Shown in pieces: positions 50,143 through 59,341 of a stretch of 64,000 nt of DNA. Source of the DNA: Nonomuraea montanisoli (GTDB taxonomy: Bacteria > Actinomycetota > Actinomycetes > Streptosporangiales > Streptosporangiaceae); contig NZ_JABWGN010000022.1 of assembly GCF_013363975.1 (NCBI RefSeq), positions 62,001 through 126,000 on the forward strand. Direction: 5' to 3'. Below the pieces are notes generated by a model. The model was not told the DNA's origin and made no database searches. It worked only from the letters and a program-made list of their open reading frames with translations. How positions within the stretch are numbered: the first letter of the stretch is position 1; each line of letters opens with the position of its first letter. A program made the translations under genes and the position numbers.

Positions 50143-51687
50143 ATGACCACTGAAGAGGATTCCAGGCGGCTGGCCGAGCTCGGCTACAAGCAGGAGCTGG
50201 CCAGGACCTGGAGCGGTTTCTCCAACTTCGCGATCTCTTTCTCCATCATCTCGATCCTCGCCGGCTGCTTCACGACCTTCGGACAGGCATGGAACAACGG
50301 CGGCCCCATCGCCATCTCGTGGGGCTGGCCGCTGATCTCCGTGTTCATCCTCATCATCGGGTTCTGCCTGTCGGAGCTGGTCTCGGCCTATCCGACCGCG
50401 GGCGGGATCTACTGGTGGGCCGCCACGATGGGCAAGCCGGTCCACGGCTGGTTCACCGGGTGGCTCAATCTCATCGGGCTCATCGCGGTGACCGCCTCCG
50501 TCGACTACGGCTGCGCGACCTTCCTGAGCATCACCCTCAACCGGCTGACGGGAGGCGCCTGGGAGGCCACGCTGTCCCGGGCCTTCCTCCTCTTCGTGGT
50601 CATCCTCGTGCTCCACGCGCTGATCAACATCTACAGCCACCGCCTCATCTCGCTGCTGCAGAACATCTCGGTCTGGTGGCACGTGGCCGGCGCCGCGGTC
50701 GTGGTCGCCATCCTGATCTTCGCGCCGGACCACCACCAGTCCGCGTCGTTCGTCTTCACCGAGCAGTTCAACAACTCCGGTTTCGGCGACGGCGCCACGA
50801 ACGGCTTCACGTTCTGGCTGTACGTGCTGCCGCTGGGCTTCCTGCTCACGCAGTACACGATCACCGGCTTCGACGCGTGCGCGCACGTGTCGGAGGAGAC
50901 CCAGGGCGCTTCCACGACGGCGGCCCGCGGTCTCTGGCAGTCGATCTTCTACTCGGCGATCGGCGGCTGGATCCTGCTGCTGTCGTTCCTGTTCGCCGCG
51001 ACGAACGTGGACGAGATCAACAAGCAGGGCGGCTTCGTCGGCGCCATCTTCGAGACGGCGCTGTCCTCGCCGCTGGCCACCGTGGTCTTCGCCATCTCCA
51101 CGATCGGCCAGTTCTTCTGCGGGATGAGCTGCGTGACGTCGATGTCGCGCATGACCTACGCGTTCTCGCGCGACGGCGCGGTGCCGGGCTGGCGGCTGTG
51201 GTCCAAGGTGGACCGCAACCGCACGCCGGTCAACGCCATCATCGCCGGGTGCGCGGTCGCCGCGCTGATCACCCTGCCCGCCCTGTACGCGCCCGCGGGC
51301 ACGACGACGCCGGTGGCCTTCTACGCCGTGGTGTCGATCGCGGTCATCGGGCTGTTCCTGGCGTTCATCATCCCGATCTGGCTGCGGCTGAAGATGGGCG
51401 ACCGGTTCAGGCCGGGGCCGTGGACGCTCGGCCGGAAGTACCGGGTGCTGGGCTGGATCGCCTGCGTGGAGATCGCCGTCGTGTCGGTGTACTTCATCAT
51501 GCCGCTGTCACCGGCCGGCGTGCCGGGCGATCCGGACTTCACCTGGACGTCGGTCAACTACGCGCCGCTCGCGGTGGGGGGCGTGCTGCTCGCCATCGCC
51601 CTGTGGTGGGTCCTGTCGGCCCGCCACTGGTTCTCCGGCCCCCGCCGCACCGTCGACGAAACCGCCGACGAGCTCCCGATCAGCTGA
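50143..51687 (+). CDS. APC-family amino acid/GABA/choline-type permease
   Basis: The 514-residue protein has 12 predicted membrane helices. The N-terminal LGYKQELARTWSGFSNFAISFSI and SAYPTAGGIYWWAATMG, and FDACAHVSEETQGA in the middle, are the signatures of the amino acid-choline transporter branch (fungal GABA/choline permease-like), shared with bacterial members. It would import an amino acid or an amine. GGGAG precedes the ATG. Confidence 0.88.
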   Translation: MTTEEDSRRLAELGYKQELARTWSGFSNFAISFSIISILAGCFTTFGQAWNNGGPIAISWGWPLISVFILIIGFCLSELVSAYPTAGGIYWWAATMGKPVHGWFTGWLNLIGLIAVTASVDYGCATFLSITLNRLTGGAWEATLSRAFLLFVVILVLHALINIYSHRLISLLQNISVWWHVAGAAVVVAILIFAPDHHQSASFVFTEQFNNSGFGDGATNGFTFWLYVLPLGFLLTQYTITGFDACAHVSEETQGASTTAARGLWQSIFYSAIGGWILLLSFLFAATNVDEINKQGGFVGAIFETALSSPLATVVFAISTIGQFFCGMSCVTSMSRMTYAFSRDGAVPGWRLWSKVDRNRTPVNAIIAGCAVAALITLPALYAPAGTTTPVAFYAVVSIAVIGLFLAFIIPIWLRLKMGDRFRPGPWTLGRKYRVLGWIACVEIAVVSVYFIMPLSPAGVPGDPDFTWTSVNYAPLAVGGVLLAIALWWVLSARHWFSGPRRTVDETADELPIS

Positions 51688-51711
51688 CGCGCGGGCGATC
51701 GTCCGCTGATC

Positions 51712-51756
51712 GGCCATGTCTGGATGCTAGCAAACTGCTAGCATCCAGACATGGCC
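51712..51756. promoter_or_regulatory. 45-bp near-perfect palindrome over the vapB start codon
   Basis: Two 21-bp arms (51712-51732 and 51736-51756) are exact inverted repeats around the 3-base centre AAC; their inner part reads GATGCTAGCA/TGCTAGCATC. The right arm includes the ATG of the antitoxin gene (51751). It is the expected place for VapBC autorepression, but the palindrome is unusually long and covers the translation start. Confidence 0.8.
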
Positions 51757-51978
51757 ACGCTCTACATCAGGGATGTTCCCGAGCCGGTCGCCGAGTCACT
51801 GAAGGCGCGGGCGGCCGAGGCTGGCATGTCGCTCTCAGCCTTCGTCGCCCGGGAGTTGGCGGACATCGCCGCGCGCCCGACCAACGCTGAGATCGTCGCA
51901 CGGCTGAAGACGCGGAATCGGTCGAACGGCCCTTCCACGCACGACATCCTGCAAGCGGTGCACGAGGGCAGGCGATGA
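51751..51978 (+). CDS. vapB: Antitoxin, VapB/FitA type (RHH)
   Basis: The 75-residue protein opens with the ribbon-helix-helix DNA-binding unit (TLYIRDVPEPVAESLKARAA and MSLSAFVARELADIA), and the C-terminal part would wrap the toxin. It should bind the palindrome that overlaps its own start codon. Its stop overlaps the toxin start by 4 bp (ATGA). There is no ribosome site outside the palindrome, so translation may be leaderless or shielded by it. Confidence 0.88.
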   Translation: MATLYIRDVPEPVAESLKARAAEAGMSLSAFVARELADIAARPTNAEIVARLKTRNRSNGPSTHDILQAVHEGRR

Positions 51979-52364
51979 TCGTCATCGACTCGTCGGCAAT
52001 GGTCGAGGCGCTCACGGGCCGCGAGGCTAACGAGGACCTCCTCGACGCGTTGCAAGGCAGTATCCACGCTCCGCATCTGCTGGACGTCGAGGTCTTGTCG
52101 ACCTTGCGAGGTCTCGTTCTCGGCGGCAAGCTCCCCACCGAGGAGGCGGACGAGGCCCGCGCGGATTATCTCGCGTTGAGGATCACCCGGTACGAGACGA
52201 GAGGCATCGCCGGGCGGGTCTGGGAGCTGCGCGGCGACTTCGCCGCCTACGACGCCTCATATCTCGCACTCGCCGAAGCGCTCGAAGCGCCGCTCTACAC
52301 CTGTGACCGCAAGCTCACCGAAGGCGGGCACGACGCCGACGTGCGCGTCCTCCCAAGGATCTAG
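51975..52364 (+). CDS. vapC: Toxin, VapC type (PIN-domain ribonuclease)
   Basis: The 129-residue PIN domain has the acidic centre Asp5, Glu39, Asp93 and Asp111, all present, in the usual contexts (IVIDSSAMVEAL, LDVEVLSTLR, AAYDASYLALAEAL, TCDRKL). VapC toxins cut RNA, often initiator tRNA or rRNA, with Mg2+. It is paired with the antitoxin, and both look intact, so the module is probably active. Confidence 0.9.
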   Translation: MIVIDSSAMVEALTGREANEDLLDALQGSIHAPHLLDVEVLSTLRGLVLGGKLPTEEADEARADYLALRITRYETRGIAGRVWELRGDFAAYDASYLALAEALEAPLYTCDRKLTEGGHDADVRVLPRI

Positions 52365-52393
52365 TCGAGCCCCGGGAAGACGATCAGGTGTGG

Positions 52394-53029
52394 TCAGGCG
52401 GCCTCGAAGGAGGCCGCCACGGCCGCGCGGACCTGGTCCATGGAGATCCCGCCCAGCTCGCGCTTGACCGAGGTCATGTCCACGTCGGGCATGCCGCAGG
52501 CCACCGCCCAGTTCCAGGGCTCCAGGTCGCCGTCGACGTTGAGGGCGAAGCCGTGGCTGGTGACGCCGCGGCTCTGCCGCATGCCGATCGAGACGACCTT
52601 GCGCCCGGTGGTCGTCGTCCAGACGCCCGTCAGCAGCTCCGAGCCCGGCGGGGTGTCGCGGCGCTCGGCGGGCAGCCCGAGCGAGCCCAGCGCCGCGACC
52701 AGCCGGAGCTCCACCTCGCGGACGTAGTCCACGATGCCCTCGCCCTCGGCCAGCTTGACGATGAGGTAGCCGACGAGCTGGCCGGGCCCGTGGTAGGTGA
52801 GCTGCCCCCCGCGGCCGGTCTCGACCACGGGGATGCCGCGCGACGGGTCGGGCAGGTGGGCCACCGGGGTGCGGCGGCCGACGGTGTAGACCGACGGGTG
52901 GCTGAGCAGCCAGAGCGTGTCCGGCCGCTCGTCTCGCTGGCGCTCGGCGACCAGGTCGCCCATGCGCTCCATCGCCTTGTCGTAATCGACCAGCTCGTCC
53001 TGGATGAGGGTCAGCGGCCTGGGCTTCAT
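52394..53029 (-). CDS. lipB: Octanoyltransferase LipB
   Basis: The 211-residue enzyme carries octanoyl from acyl carrier protein to lipoyl domains of dehydrogenase complexes. RGGQLTYHGPGQL is at 73-85, the catalytic Lys at 144 (TGRKVVSIG) and Cys178 in VACGMPD, which complete the LipB active site. Length is normal. ATG 53029 is chosen; the longer frame crosses the PspC gene. lipA is not next to it in this window. Confidence 0.92.
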   Translation of the reverse strand: MKPRPLTLIQDELVDYDKAMERMGDLVAERQRDERPDTLWLLSHPSVYTVGRRTPVAHLPDPSRGIPVVETGRGGQLTYHGPGQLVGYLIVKLAEGEGIVDYVREVELRLVAALGSLGLPAERRDTPPGSELLTGVWTTTTGRKVVSIGMRQSRGVTSHGFALNVDGDLEPWNWAVACGMPDVDMTSVKRELGGISMDQVRAAVAASFEAA

Positions 53030-53055
53030 GGTTCGAGGATAGAACGCCCCACAGG

Positions 53056-53238
53056 TCAGTACTTCCTCGGCTCCTCCGGGACGAGGATCCACATGGCGAC
53101 GTACAGGACCCACATCGGGCCGGGAAGGAGCGACAGGATCAGCCACAGGATGCGAACCAGCGTGGGCGGCAGGCCCATCTTGTCGGCGAGACCGCCGCAG
53201 ACGCCGGCCAGGATCCTGTGCTCTCGTGAGCGGTACAT
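53056..53238 (-). CDS. PspC-domain protein
   Basis: The 60-residue protein consists of a PspC domain: basic RSREHRILAGVCGGLADKMGL followed by one or two membrane helices (LVRILWLILSLL and WVLYVAMWILV). In Gram-positive bacteria small PspC proteins respond to envelope stress. It is too short for a leucine-zipper or extra kinase domain. It lies 26 bp upstream of lipB in the same direction. Confidence 0.9.
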   Translation of the reverse strand: MYRSREHRILAGVCGGLADKMGLPPTLVRILWLILSLLPGPMWVLYVAMWILVPEEPRKY

Positions 53239-53300
53239 CTGTTTCCTCCGTGTGGTTGCACCTATTCAGAACAACGGTCAACCAGAGGTCCGCTCTCCCC

Positions 53301-53807
53301 TCAGGGACCCTGAGAAAACCCTGACAGGGTCAGCCACCGGCGGGCCGCGTCCAGATGCGCGCTGGTCAGGCCGTCTCTCGGGTTCACCGGAACGAGCAGG
53401 AAATCGTCGAGACCCCGGTGCCCCCTGAGGTACTCCTCGTCCTCCTGGCGCACCTGGTCGTCGAACCAGACGAACGGCCTGCGCTCGACGTACTCGGCCA
53501 CGTGCGGGGTCTTGAACATCTCCCCCGCCGTGCTGCCCAGCACCGGCCCCATGGGCACGACGGGCAGCTCGGGCAGGCCGATGCGCGGGCTGATCCACTC
53601 GTTGGCGTGGTGCTCCCAGGTGGTGGCCCAGGCCAGCTCCGCGCCCGTCGCGATGGCCAGCTCCAGCAGCCGCGTGCCGTGCCGGGGGTTGAGGTGGACG
53701 GTGTAGACCTGGCCGCCGATCTCGCACTGGTAGCGCCGGTACCCGGGGTCGGGCCGCCGGAACGGGTTGAGCACCCCGTCCACGTCGATGAGCAGGAGCG
53801 GCTTCAT
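53301..53807 (-). CDS. HAD-like hydrolase
   Basis: The 168-residue protein opens MKPLLLIDVDGVLNPF, the DxD nucleophile motif of HAD phosphatases. WATTWEHHANEW (Thr/Ser of motif II) and VWFDDQV (motif IV Asp pair) follow, and no cap domain is present. The substrate is unknown. The ATG overlaps the AraC stop (ATGA), so it is co-translated with the regulator. Confidence 0.82.
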   Translation of the reverse strand: MKPLLLIDVDGVLNPFRRPDPGYRRYQCEIGGQVYTVHLNPRHGTRLLELAIATGAELAWATTWEHHANEWISPRIGLPELPVVPMGPVLGSTAGEMFKTPHVAEYVERRPFVWFDDQVRQEDEEYLRGHRGLDDFLLVPVNPRDGLTSAHLDAARRWLTLSGFSQGP

Positions 53808-54727
53808 CTGCTGCCCGCCCCGGCCCGGTGCTCCTGCGGGCTGATCCCGCGTACGCGCTTGAAGGCGGCGCTGAGCGCGAACGAGCTGCCGTAGCCGACC
53901 TTGCGGGCGACGGAGCCGATCGTGGCGTCGGGCTCGCGCAGCAGGTCGGCGGCCAGCGCCAGCCGCCAGTCGGTGAGGAACGCCATGGGCGGCTCCCCCA
54001 CCAGCTCGGTGAAGCGCCTGGCCAGCGACGCCCGCGAGACCCCGACGGCGGCGGCGAGCGAGGCCACCGTCCACGGGTGGGCGGGGTTGTTGTGCATCAT
54101 GCGCAGGGCCCTGCCCACCACGGGGTCGCTCTGCGCGCGGTACCAGGCGGGGGCCTCGTGGTCGTTCAGCCAGGACCGGAGCGTGGAGATGAGCAGCAGG
54201 TCGAGCAGCCGGTCGAGCACCACCTCCTGGCCGGGATCGTCCCGGACGATCTCGGCGCCGAGCAGCCCGATGACCGGGCCGCCGGGCTGGACCAGCAGCA
54301 ACGGCAGCGCGTCCAGCAGCCGCCTGCTGATCTCGCCGTCCATCTGGTACGTGCCGGTGATGAGCACGGTGGAGCCGTCGGGGTCGTTGCCCCAGGTCCG
54401 TACGCCCAGCTCCATCGACTGGTAGACCGCCTCGCCGTCCAGTGTCGTGCAGCGCTGGCCGGGGTGGATGACGATCTGCGGCGGGGTGGCGGGGTCGTCG
54501 GCCACGGTGTACGGGTCAGGGCCGCGCAGGAGGGCCACCTCGCCCGGGGAGAGCCGCACGGGGGCGCCGGTGTCCGGCACCACCCAGGCCGTGCCCCGCA
54601 CGAGCGCGGCGAGCGTCAGCGGAGCCTCGTCCTGCACGCGCAGCGACCACGGCGGGTCGAGCAGCGAGCGGAGCAGGAAGGCGCCGCGCGCGCGAGGGCC
54701 GTCGAGCATGGCGGCCAGATGATCCAT
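53804..54727 (-). CDS. AraC-family regulator
   Basis: The 307-residue protein has an N-terminal cupin-like sensor (AraC_binding type, beginning MDHLAAMLDGPRARGAFLL) and a C-terminal pair of helix-turn-helices (WTVASLAAAVGVSRASLARRF and ATIGSVARKVGYGSSFALSAAFKR). It is divergent from an NmrA-type protein gene and overlaps a HAD gene at its end. It probably activates the divergent gene in response to a small molecule. Confidence 0.87.
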   Translation of the reverse strand: MDHLAAMLDGPRARGAFLLRSLLDPPWSLRVQDEAPLTLAALVRGTAWVVPDTGAPVRLSPGEVALLRGPDPYTVADDPATPPQIVIHPGQRCTTLDGEAVYQSMELGVRTWGNDPDGSTVLITGTYQMDGEISRRLLDALPLLLVQPGGPVIGLLGAEIVRDDPGQEVVLDRLLDLLLISTLRSWLNDHEAPAWYRAQSDPVVGRALRMMHNNPAHPWTVASLAAAVGVSRASLARRFTELVGEPPMAFLTDWRLALAADLLREPDATIGSVARKVGYGSSFALSAAFKRVRGISPQEHRAGAGSR

Positions 54728-54801
54728 GGGTTAGACGATCGCATATGGAAGTGCGCTTCTCAACCATGGAGAGTCCAGAGATCTCCGGGCTTACTTGAGG
54801 C

Positions 54802-55611
54802 ATGACAACTTTGGTGCTGGGCGGCACCGGCAAGACCGGCCGCCGTGTGATCGACAGGCTCACCGCTCTCGGCCGTCCCGTGCGGTCCGGGTCCCGCTCC
54901 TCCTCGCCGGCCTTCGACTGGGCCGACCTCGACGGCTGGCCGGCCGTCCTCCAGGGCGTCGAGTCGATGTACGTGACCTACTACCCCGACCTGGCCGTGC
55001 CCGGCTCCCAGGCGGACATCCGCGCGCTCACCGAGCTCGCGGTCCAGAGCGGCGTCCGGCGGATGGTGCTGCTGTCCGGCCGGGGCGAGCCGGAGGCCCA
55101 GGCGTGCGAGCGCATCGTCCAGGAGTCGGGGCTGGAGTGGACGATCGTCCGCTGCGCCTGGTTCATGCAGAACTTCAACGAGGGTTACCTGCTGGACGCG
55201 GTCCAGGCGGGCGTCATCGCGCTGCCCGCCGGGGACGTGGCCGAGCCGTTCGTGGACGCCGACGACATCGCGGACGTGGCCGTGGCGGCGCTCACCGAGG
55301 ACGGGCACGCCGGCCGGGTCTACGAGCTGACCGGGCCGCGGCTGCTGACGTTCGCCGACGCCGCCGCCGAGCTGTCGGCCGCGCTGGGCGGGCCGGTGGA
55401 GTACGTGCCGGTCAAGCCGGAGGAGTTCGCCGCGGGCGCGGCCGAGGCGGGCGTGCCCGCGGAGGACATCGAGATGCTGAACGCGCTGTTCGCCGAGGTG
55501 CTGGACGGGCGGAACGCGTACGTGGTGGACGGGGTGCGGGAGGCGCTCGGCCGGCCCGCGCGCGACTTCGCCGCCTTCGCCCAGAACTGGGCCCGTCACC
55601 TGCGCGGGTGA
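54802..55611 (+). CDS. NmrA-like NAD(P)-binding protein
   Basis: The 269-residue atypical SDR has the dinucleotide motif GGTGKTG (8-14), lacks the classical Tyr-x3-Lys and has the NmrA-type segment GLEWTIVRCAWFMQNF. It is a paralogue in pattern of the protein at 38510. The likely role is NAD(P)H-dependent redox sensing or quinone reduction. It is divergent from the AraC regulator and 74 bp from it, so it is the probable target. Confidence 0.83.
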   Translation: MTTLVLGGTGKTGRRVIDRLTALGRPVRSGSRSSSPAFDWADLDGWPAVLQGVESMYVTYYPDLAVPGSQADIRALTELAVQSGVRRMVLLSGRGEPEAQACERIVQESGLEWTIVRCAWFMQNFNEGYLLDAVQAGVIALPAGDVAEPFVDADDIADVAVAALTEDGHAGRVYELTGPRLLTFADAAAELSAALGGPVEYVPVKPEEFAAGAAEAGVPAEDIEMLNALFAEVLDGRNAYVVDGVREALGRPARDFAAFAQNWARHLRG

Positions 55612-55769
55612 CCCCGATGCAGGTGACCCGGCACGGGCAGGCGCGACTGGGCGTCGCGGGGCGAGGGGTCGGGCGGCCTCCGGGGCCGGCTCAGGTGGCG
55701 GCCTCCCCGTGGCGGACCCCGCGGCCGGCTCAGGTGGCGGCCTCCCCGTGGCGGACCCCCGCGGCCGGC

Positions 55770-56548
<779 letters not shown>

Positions 56549-56549
<1 letters not shown>

Positions 56550-56647
56550 CACGACTCCAGCGGGTGAGAGGCGACCGGCATCCGGATCTCCGGGGCGTGG
56601 GAGGCGATTGGCATCCGGATCTCCGGCGGGTGGGAGGCGACCGGCAT
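56549..56647 (-). CDS. 32-residue ORF of three 11-residue repeats between two ABC ATPase genes
   Basis: The frame reads MPVASHPPEIR, MPIASHAPEIR, MPVASHPLES, stop. It begins at the ATG of a TGATG that ends the upstream ATPase gene and ends at the TGA of a TGATG that starts the next one, so both junctions would be coupled. Each repeat carries a GGAG ribosome-like site 5-6 bases before its own ATG. It arises from the 33-bp tandem repeats at 56564-56662. It may be a leader or coupling peptide or only a spacer; nothing is known of the product. Confidence 0.5.
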
Positions 56648-56662
56648 CAGGGCTCCAGGAGG
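56564..56662. repeat. 33-bp tandem repeat, three copies
   Basis: Units at 56564-56596, 56597-56629 and 56630-56662 share GGCGA(C/T)(C/T)GGCATC and GAGGCGA; the third overlaps the end of the DppD-like gene. The period is a multiple of three, so the minus-strand reading frame is kept through all copies. Each unit contains one GGAG...ATG initiation module. Confidence 0.8.
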
Positions 56663-57588
56663 TGGCAGGCGGCGGCGCCGCCGCCGGCGGTCACGGGCTC
56701 GGGGCGCGCGCTCTCGCACCGGCCGGTGGCGTGCGGGCAGCGCGGGGCGAACGGGCAGCCGTCGAACGCGTCGTCGAGCGAGGGCGGCCGGCCCGGGACG
56801 GGCCGGATCGGGCGCGGATCGCCCAGGTCGGGCGTGCAGGCCAGCAGCCCCTGCGTGTACGGATGACGCGGGTCGGCGAACAGCTCCTTGGCCGGGCGCG
56901 ACTCCACGATCGTGCCCGCGTACAGGACGTGGACCCGGTCGCAGAAGGCGGCGGCCAGGTGCAGGTCGTGGGTGATGAACAGCATGCCGAGCCCCCGCTC
57001 GGCCTGCACCCGCCGCAGCAGCGCGAGCGTCTCGGCCTGGGTGGTGACGTCGAGCGCGCTGGTCGCCTCGTCGGCCAGCAGCAGCGACGGCCCGGCGGCC
57101 AGCGCGGCGGCGACGACCACCCGCTGGAGCATGCCGCCGGACAGCTCGTGCGGGTACTGCCGCAGCCGCGCCTCGGGGTCGCGCATGCCCACGGCGGCGA
57201 GCAGTTCCAGCGCCGTGGCGCGGGCCTGCGCCTTCGGCCGGCCGAGGGTGTGGACCATGCGCTCGGTGAGGAAGTCGCCGATCCGGCGGACCGGGTTGAG
57301 CGACGAGCGCGGATCCTGGTAGATCATCGACACCGTCGACGAGCGCAGCCCGCGCAGCGCCTCGGGGCCCATGGCGAGCACGTCGTCGCCCTCGACCAGC
57401 ACCCGGCCCGACACCCGGGCCCGCTGCGGGAGCAGCCGCAGCACCGAGCGGGCGATCGTGGACTTGCCCGAGCCGGACTCGCCGACCAGGCCGACGATCT
57501 CGCCCCGGCCCACGGTCAGCGACACCTCGCGCAGGATGGGCCGCCGGCCGCCCGCCTCGACGGTCAGTTCTTCCACAGACAGCAGCAT
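56647..57588 (-). CDS. Peptide ABC transporter ATPase (DppD-like)
   Basis: The 313-residue ATPase has GESGSGKST, signature LSGGMLQR (Met in place of Gln), LLLADEATSALD and THDLH, and the OppD C-terminal zone FDGCPFAPRCPHATGRC with three Cys. Start and upstream permease stop share TGATG. It forms the ATPase pair with the DppF-like protein although the repeat ORF stands between their genes. Confidence 0.88.
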   Translation of the reverse strand: MLLSVEELTVEAGGRRPILREVSLTVGRGEIVGLVGESGSGKSTIARSVLRLLPQRARVSGRVLVEGDDVLAMGPEALRGLRSSTVSMIYQDPRSSLNPVRRIGDFLTERMVHTLGRPKAQARATALELLAAVGMRDPEARLRQYPHELSGGMLQRVVVAAALAAGPSLLLADEATSALDVTTQAETLALLRRVQAERGLGMLFITHDLHLAAAFCDRVHVLYAGTIVESRPAKELFADPRHPYTQGLLACTPDLGDPRPIRPVPGRPPSLDDAFDGCPFAPRCPHATGRCESARPEPVTAGGGAAACHLLEP

Positions 57589-58427
57589 CACGACCCCCTC
57601 ACGCCCAAGCGGTCGGCGAACCGCACGCCGAGCACGTTGAACGACACGACGACCAGGGCGATGGCCGCCCCGGGCACCAGCACCGGCAGGAACGCGCCCT
57701 GCACGACGGCCGGCTGCCCCTCCTTGACCATGAGCCCCCAGTCGGACGACGGCGGCTGCGCGCCGAACCCGAGGAAGCTCAGCGTGGCCAGGCTCATCAG
57801 CCCCTCGCCGAACAGCACGACGAGGTAGCCGACGATCGGCCGCGCCATGTTGGGCACCAGGTGCCGCACGCAGATGGCCAGGCCGCCCATGCCCTGCACC
57901 CGGTAGGCGTCGATGTACGGCTTGCCGCACTCGGCGACCGCGACGCTGCGCGTGTACTTGGCGATGGTCGGCGCATAGGCCAGGCCGAGGGCGACGACGG
58001 CCGTGGTCATGCCGTTGCCGAAGACGGCCACGACGAGCACCACGAACAGCAGCCCGGGGAAGGCGTACATGACGTCGGTGACCCGGCCGACGACCGCGTC
58101 GACCCACCCGCGGCGCCAGGCGGCGAGAGTGCCGAGGGCGACGCCGAGCACCGAGGCGATGGCGAGCAGCAGCAGCGGTCCCACGAGCGAGGTGCGCGCG
58201 CCGTACAGGACGCGGGCCAGCAGGTCGCGACCCGACTGGTCGGCGCCGAGCAGGTGCTCGGGCGAGACCGGCGCGAGCGTGGCGGCGAAGTCGACCGCGT
58301 CCGGCTCGTACGGCGCGACGAGCGGCGCGAACAGCGCGGCCAGCACCACGACGGCGAGGAAGGCGGTGGCGAGGTGGTGGCCGAGCGGCCGGGCGGTGCT
58401 CGGCGGCAGCGTGGCGACGGCTGTCAC
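57588..58427 (-). CDS. Peptide ABC transporter permease (DppC-like)
   Basis: The 279-residue permease has a first helix at about 20-40, LLGADQSGRDLLARVLYGAR (OppC hallmark) and five more helices with the EAA loop DAYRVQGMGGLAICVRHLVPN. GTG 58427 overlaps the DppB-like stop by 4 bp. It belongs to the C45-led operon. Confidence 0.88.
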   Translation of the reverse strand: MTAVATLPPSTARPLGHHLATAFLAVVVLAALFAPLVAPYEPDAVDFAATLAPVSPEHLLGADQSGRDLLARVLYGARTSLVGPLLLLAIASVLGVALGTLAAWRRGWVDAVVGRVTDVMYAFPGLLFVVLVVAVFGNGMTTAVVALGLAYAPTIAKYTRSVAVAECGKPYIDAYRVQGMGGLAICVRHLVPNMARPIVGYLVVLFGEGLMSLATLSFLGFGAQPPSSDWGLMVKEGQPAVVQGAFLPVLVPGAAIALVVVSFNVLGVRFADRLGVRGS

Positions 58428-59338
58428 GCGGGCCTCCTGGCTCGGGGGTCGATGAGCGGCTGGACCAGCTCGACGAGCGTGGTGACGAGGATGTAGGCGG
58501 TGACCATGAGCAGCAGCACGGCCTGGGTCACCGGGAAGTCGTGGGTGTTGATGGCGTTGACGAGCAGGGAGCCGACGCCGTTGAGGCCGAACGCGGCCTC
58601 GACGATCACCGTGCCGGCCAGCATGCCCGCGGTGACCAGCCCGCACATGGTCACGATCGGGCCGAGCGCGCCGCGCAGCACGTGCCGGACCACGATCAAT
58701 CGCTCGGACAGCCCGGAGGCGCGGGCCACGGTCACGTGGTCGAGCTCCCGCTGCTCGATCATGGACTGGCGGGTGACGCGGCTGACGACGGCCAGCGCGC
58801 CGACCGCGAGCGTGACGGCCGGCAGCGTGAGGTGCCACAGCGAGCCGCCGCCCATGACCGGGAACCAGCCGAGCCGCACCCCGAACAGCGAGATGAGCGC
58901 GGTGGCCACCACGAACGGCGGCACGGAGGTGGCCAGCGTCGTGCCCGCCACCACCGCCGCGTCGACCCGCCCGCCGCGGACCGCGGCCAGCACGCCCAGC
59001 CCGACGCCGAGCACCGTGAACAGCACGGCGGTGCAGCCGACGAGCGCGAGCGTGCTCGGCAGCCGGGCCGCCAGCAGGTCGGCGACCTGGTCGTTGTACT
59101 GCAGGGAGCGCCCGAGGTCGCCGCTCACGGCCCCGCCCAGCCACCGTCCGTACTGGACGAGGAACGGGTCGTCGAGGTGGTACTGGGCCCGGACGGCGGC
59201 GAGGTACTCGGGCGTCAGGTTCTCCTTGCCGCCCGCCAGGAACGTGACCGGGTCGCCGGGCGCCGCGTACGACGCCCCGAAGATCACGAACGAGGCGGCG
59301 AGCAGGGTCACGGCCAGGCCCGCCAGCTTGCGCGCCAC
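58424..59338 (-). CDS. Peptide ABC transporter permease (DppB-like)
   Basis: The 304-residue permease has six helices, ASYAAPGDPVTFL after helix 1, DLGRSLQYNDQV, and the EAA loop VARASGLSERLIVVRHVLRG. The start is GTG 59338, 3 bp after the binding-protein stop. With the DppC-like protein it makes the membrane channel. Confidence 0.88.
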   Translation of the reverse strand: MARKLAGLAVTLLAASFVIFGASYAAPGDPVTFLAGGKENLTPEYLAAVRAQYHLDDPFLVQYGRWLGGAVSGDLGRSLQYNDQVADLLAARLPSTLALVGCTAVLFTVLGVGLGVLAAVRGGRVDAAVVAGTTLATSVPPFVVATALISLFGVRLGWFPVMGGGSLWHLTLPAVTLAVGALAVVSRVTRQSMIEQRELDHVTVARASGLSERLIVVRHVLRGALGPIVTMCGLVTAGMLAGTVIVEAAFGLNGVGSLLVNAINTHDFPVTQAVLLLMVTAYILVTTLVELVQPLIDPRARRPA

Positions 59339-59341
59339 GGG

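Noticed and set aside
54728..54801. GGAGAG/CTCC-type inverted repeat between the AraC and NmrA-like genes
   Set aside because: The arms are only five bases and purine-rich, weak enough to be chance; AraC sites are usually direct repeats and none was clear.
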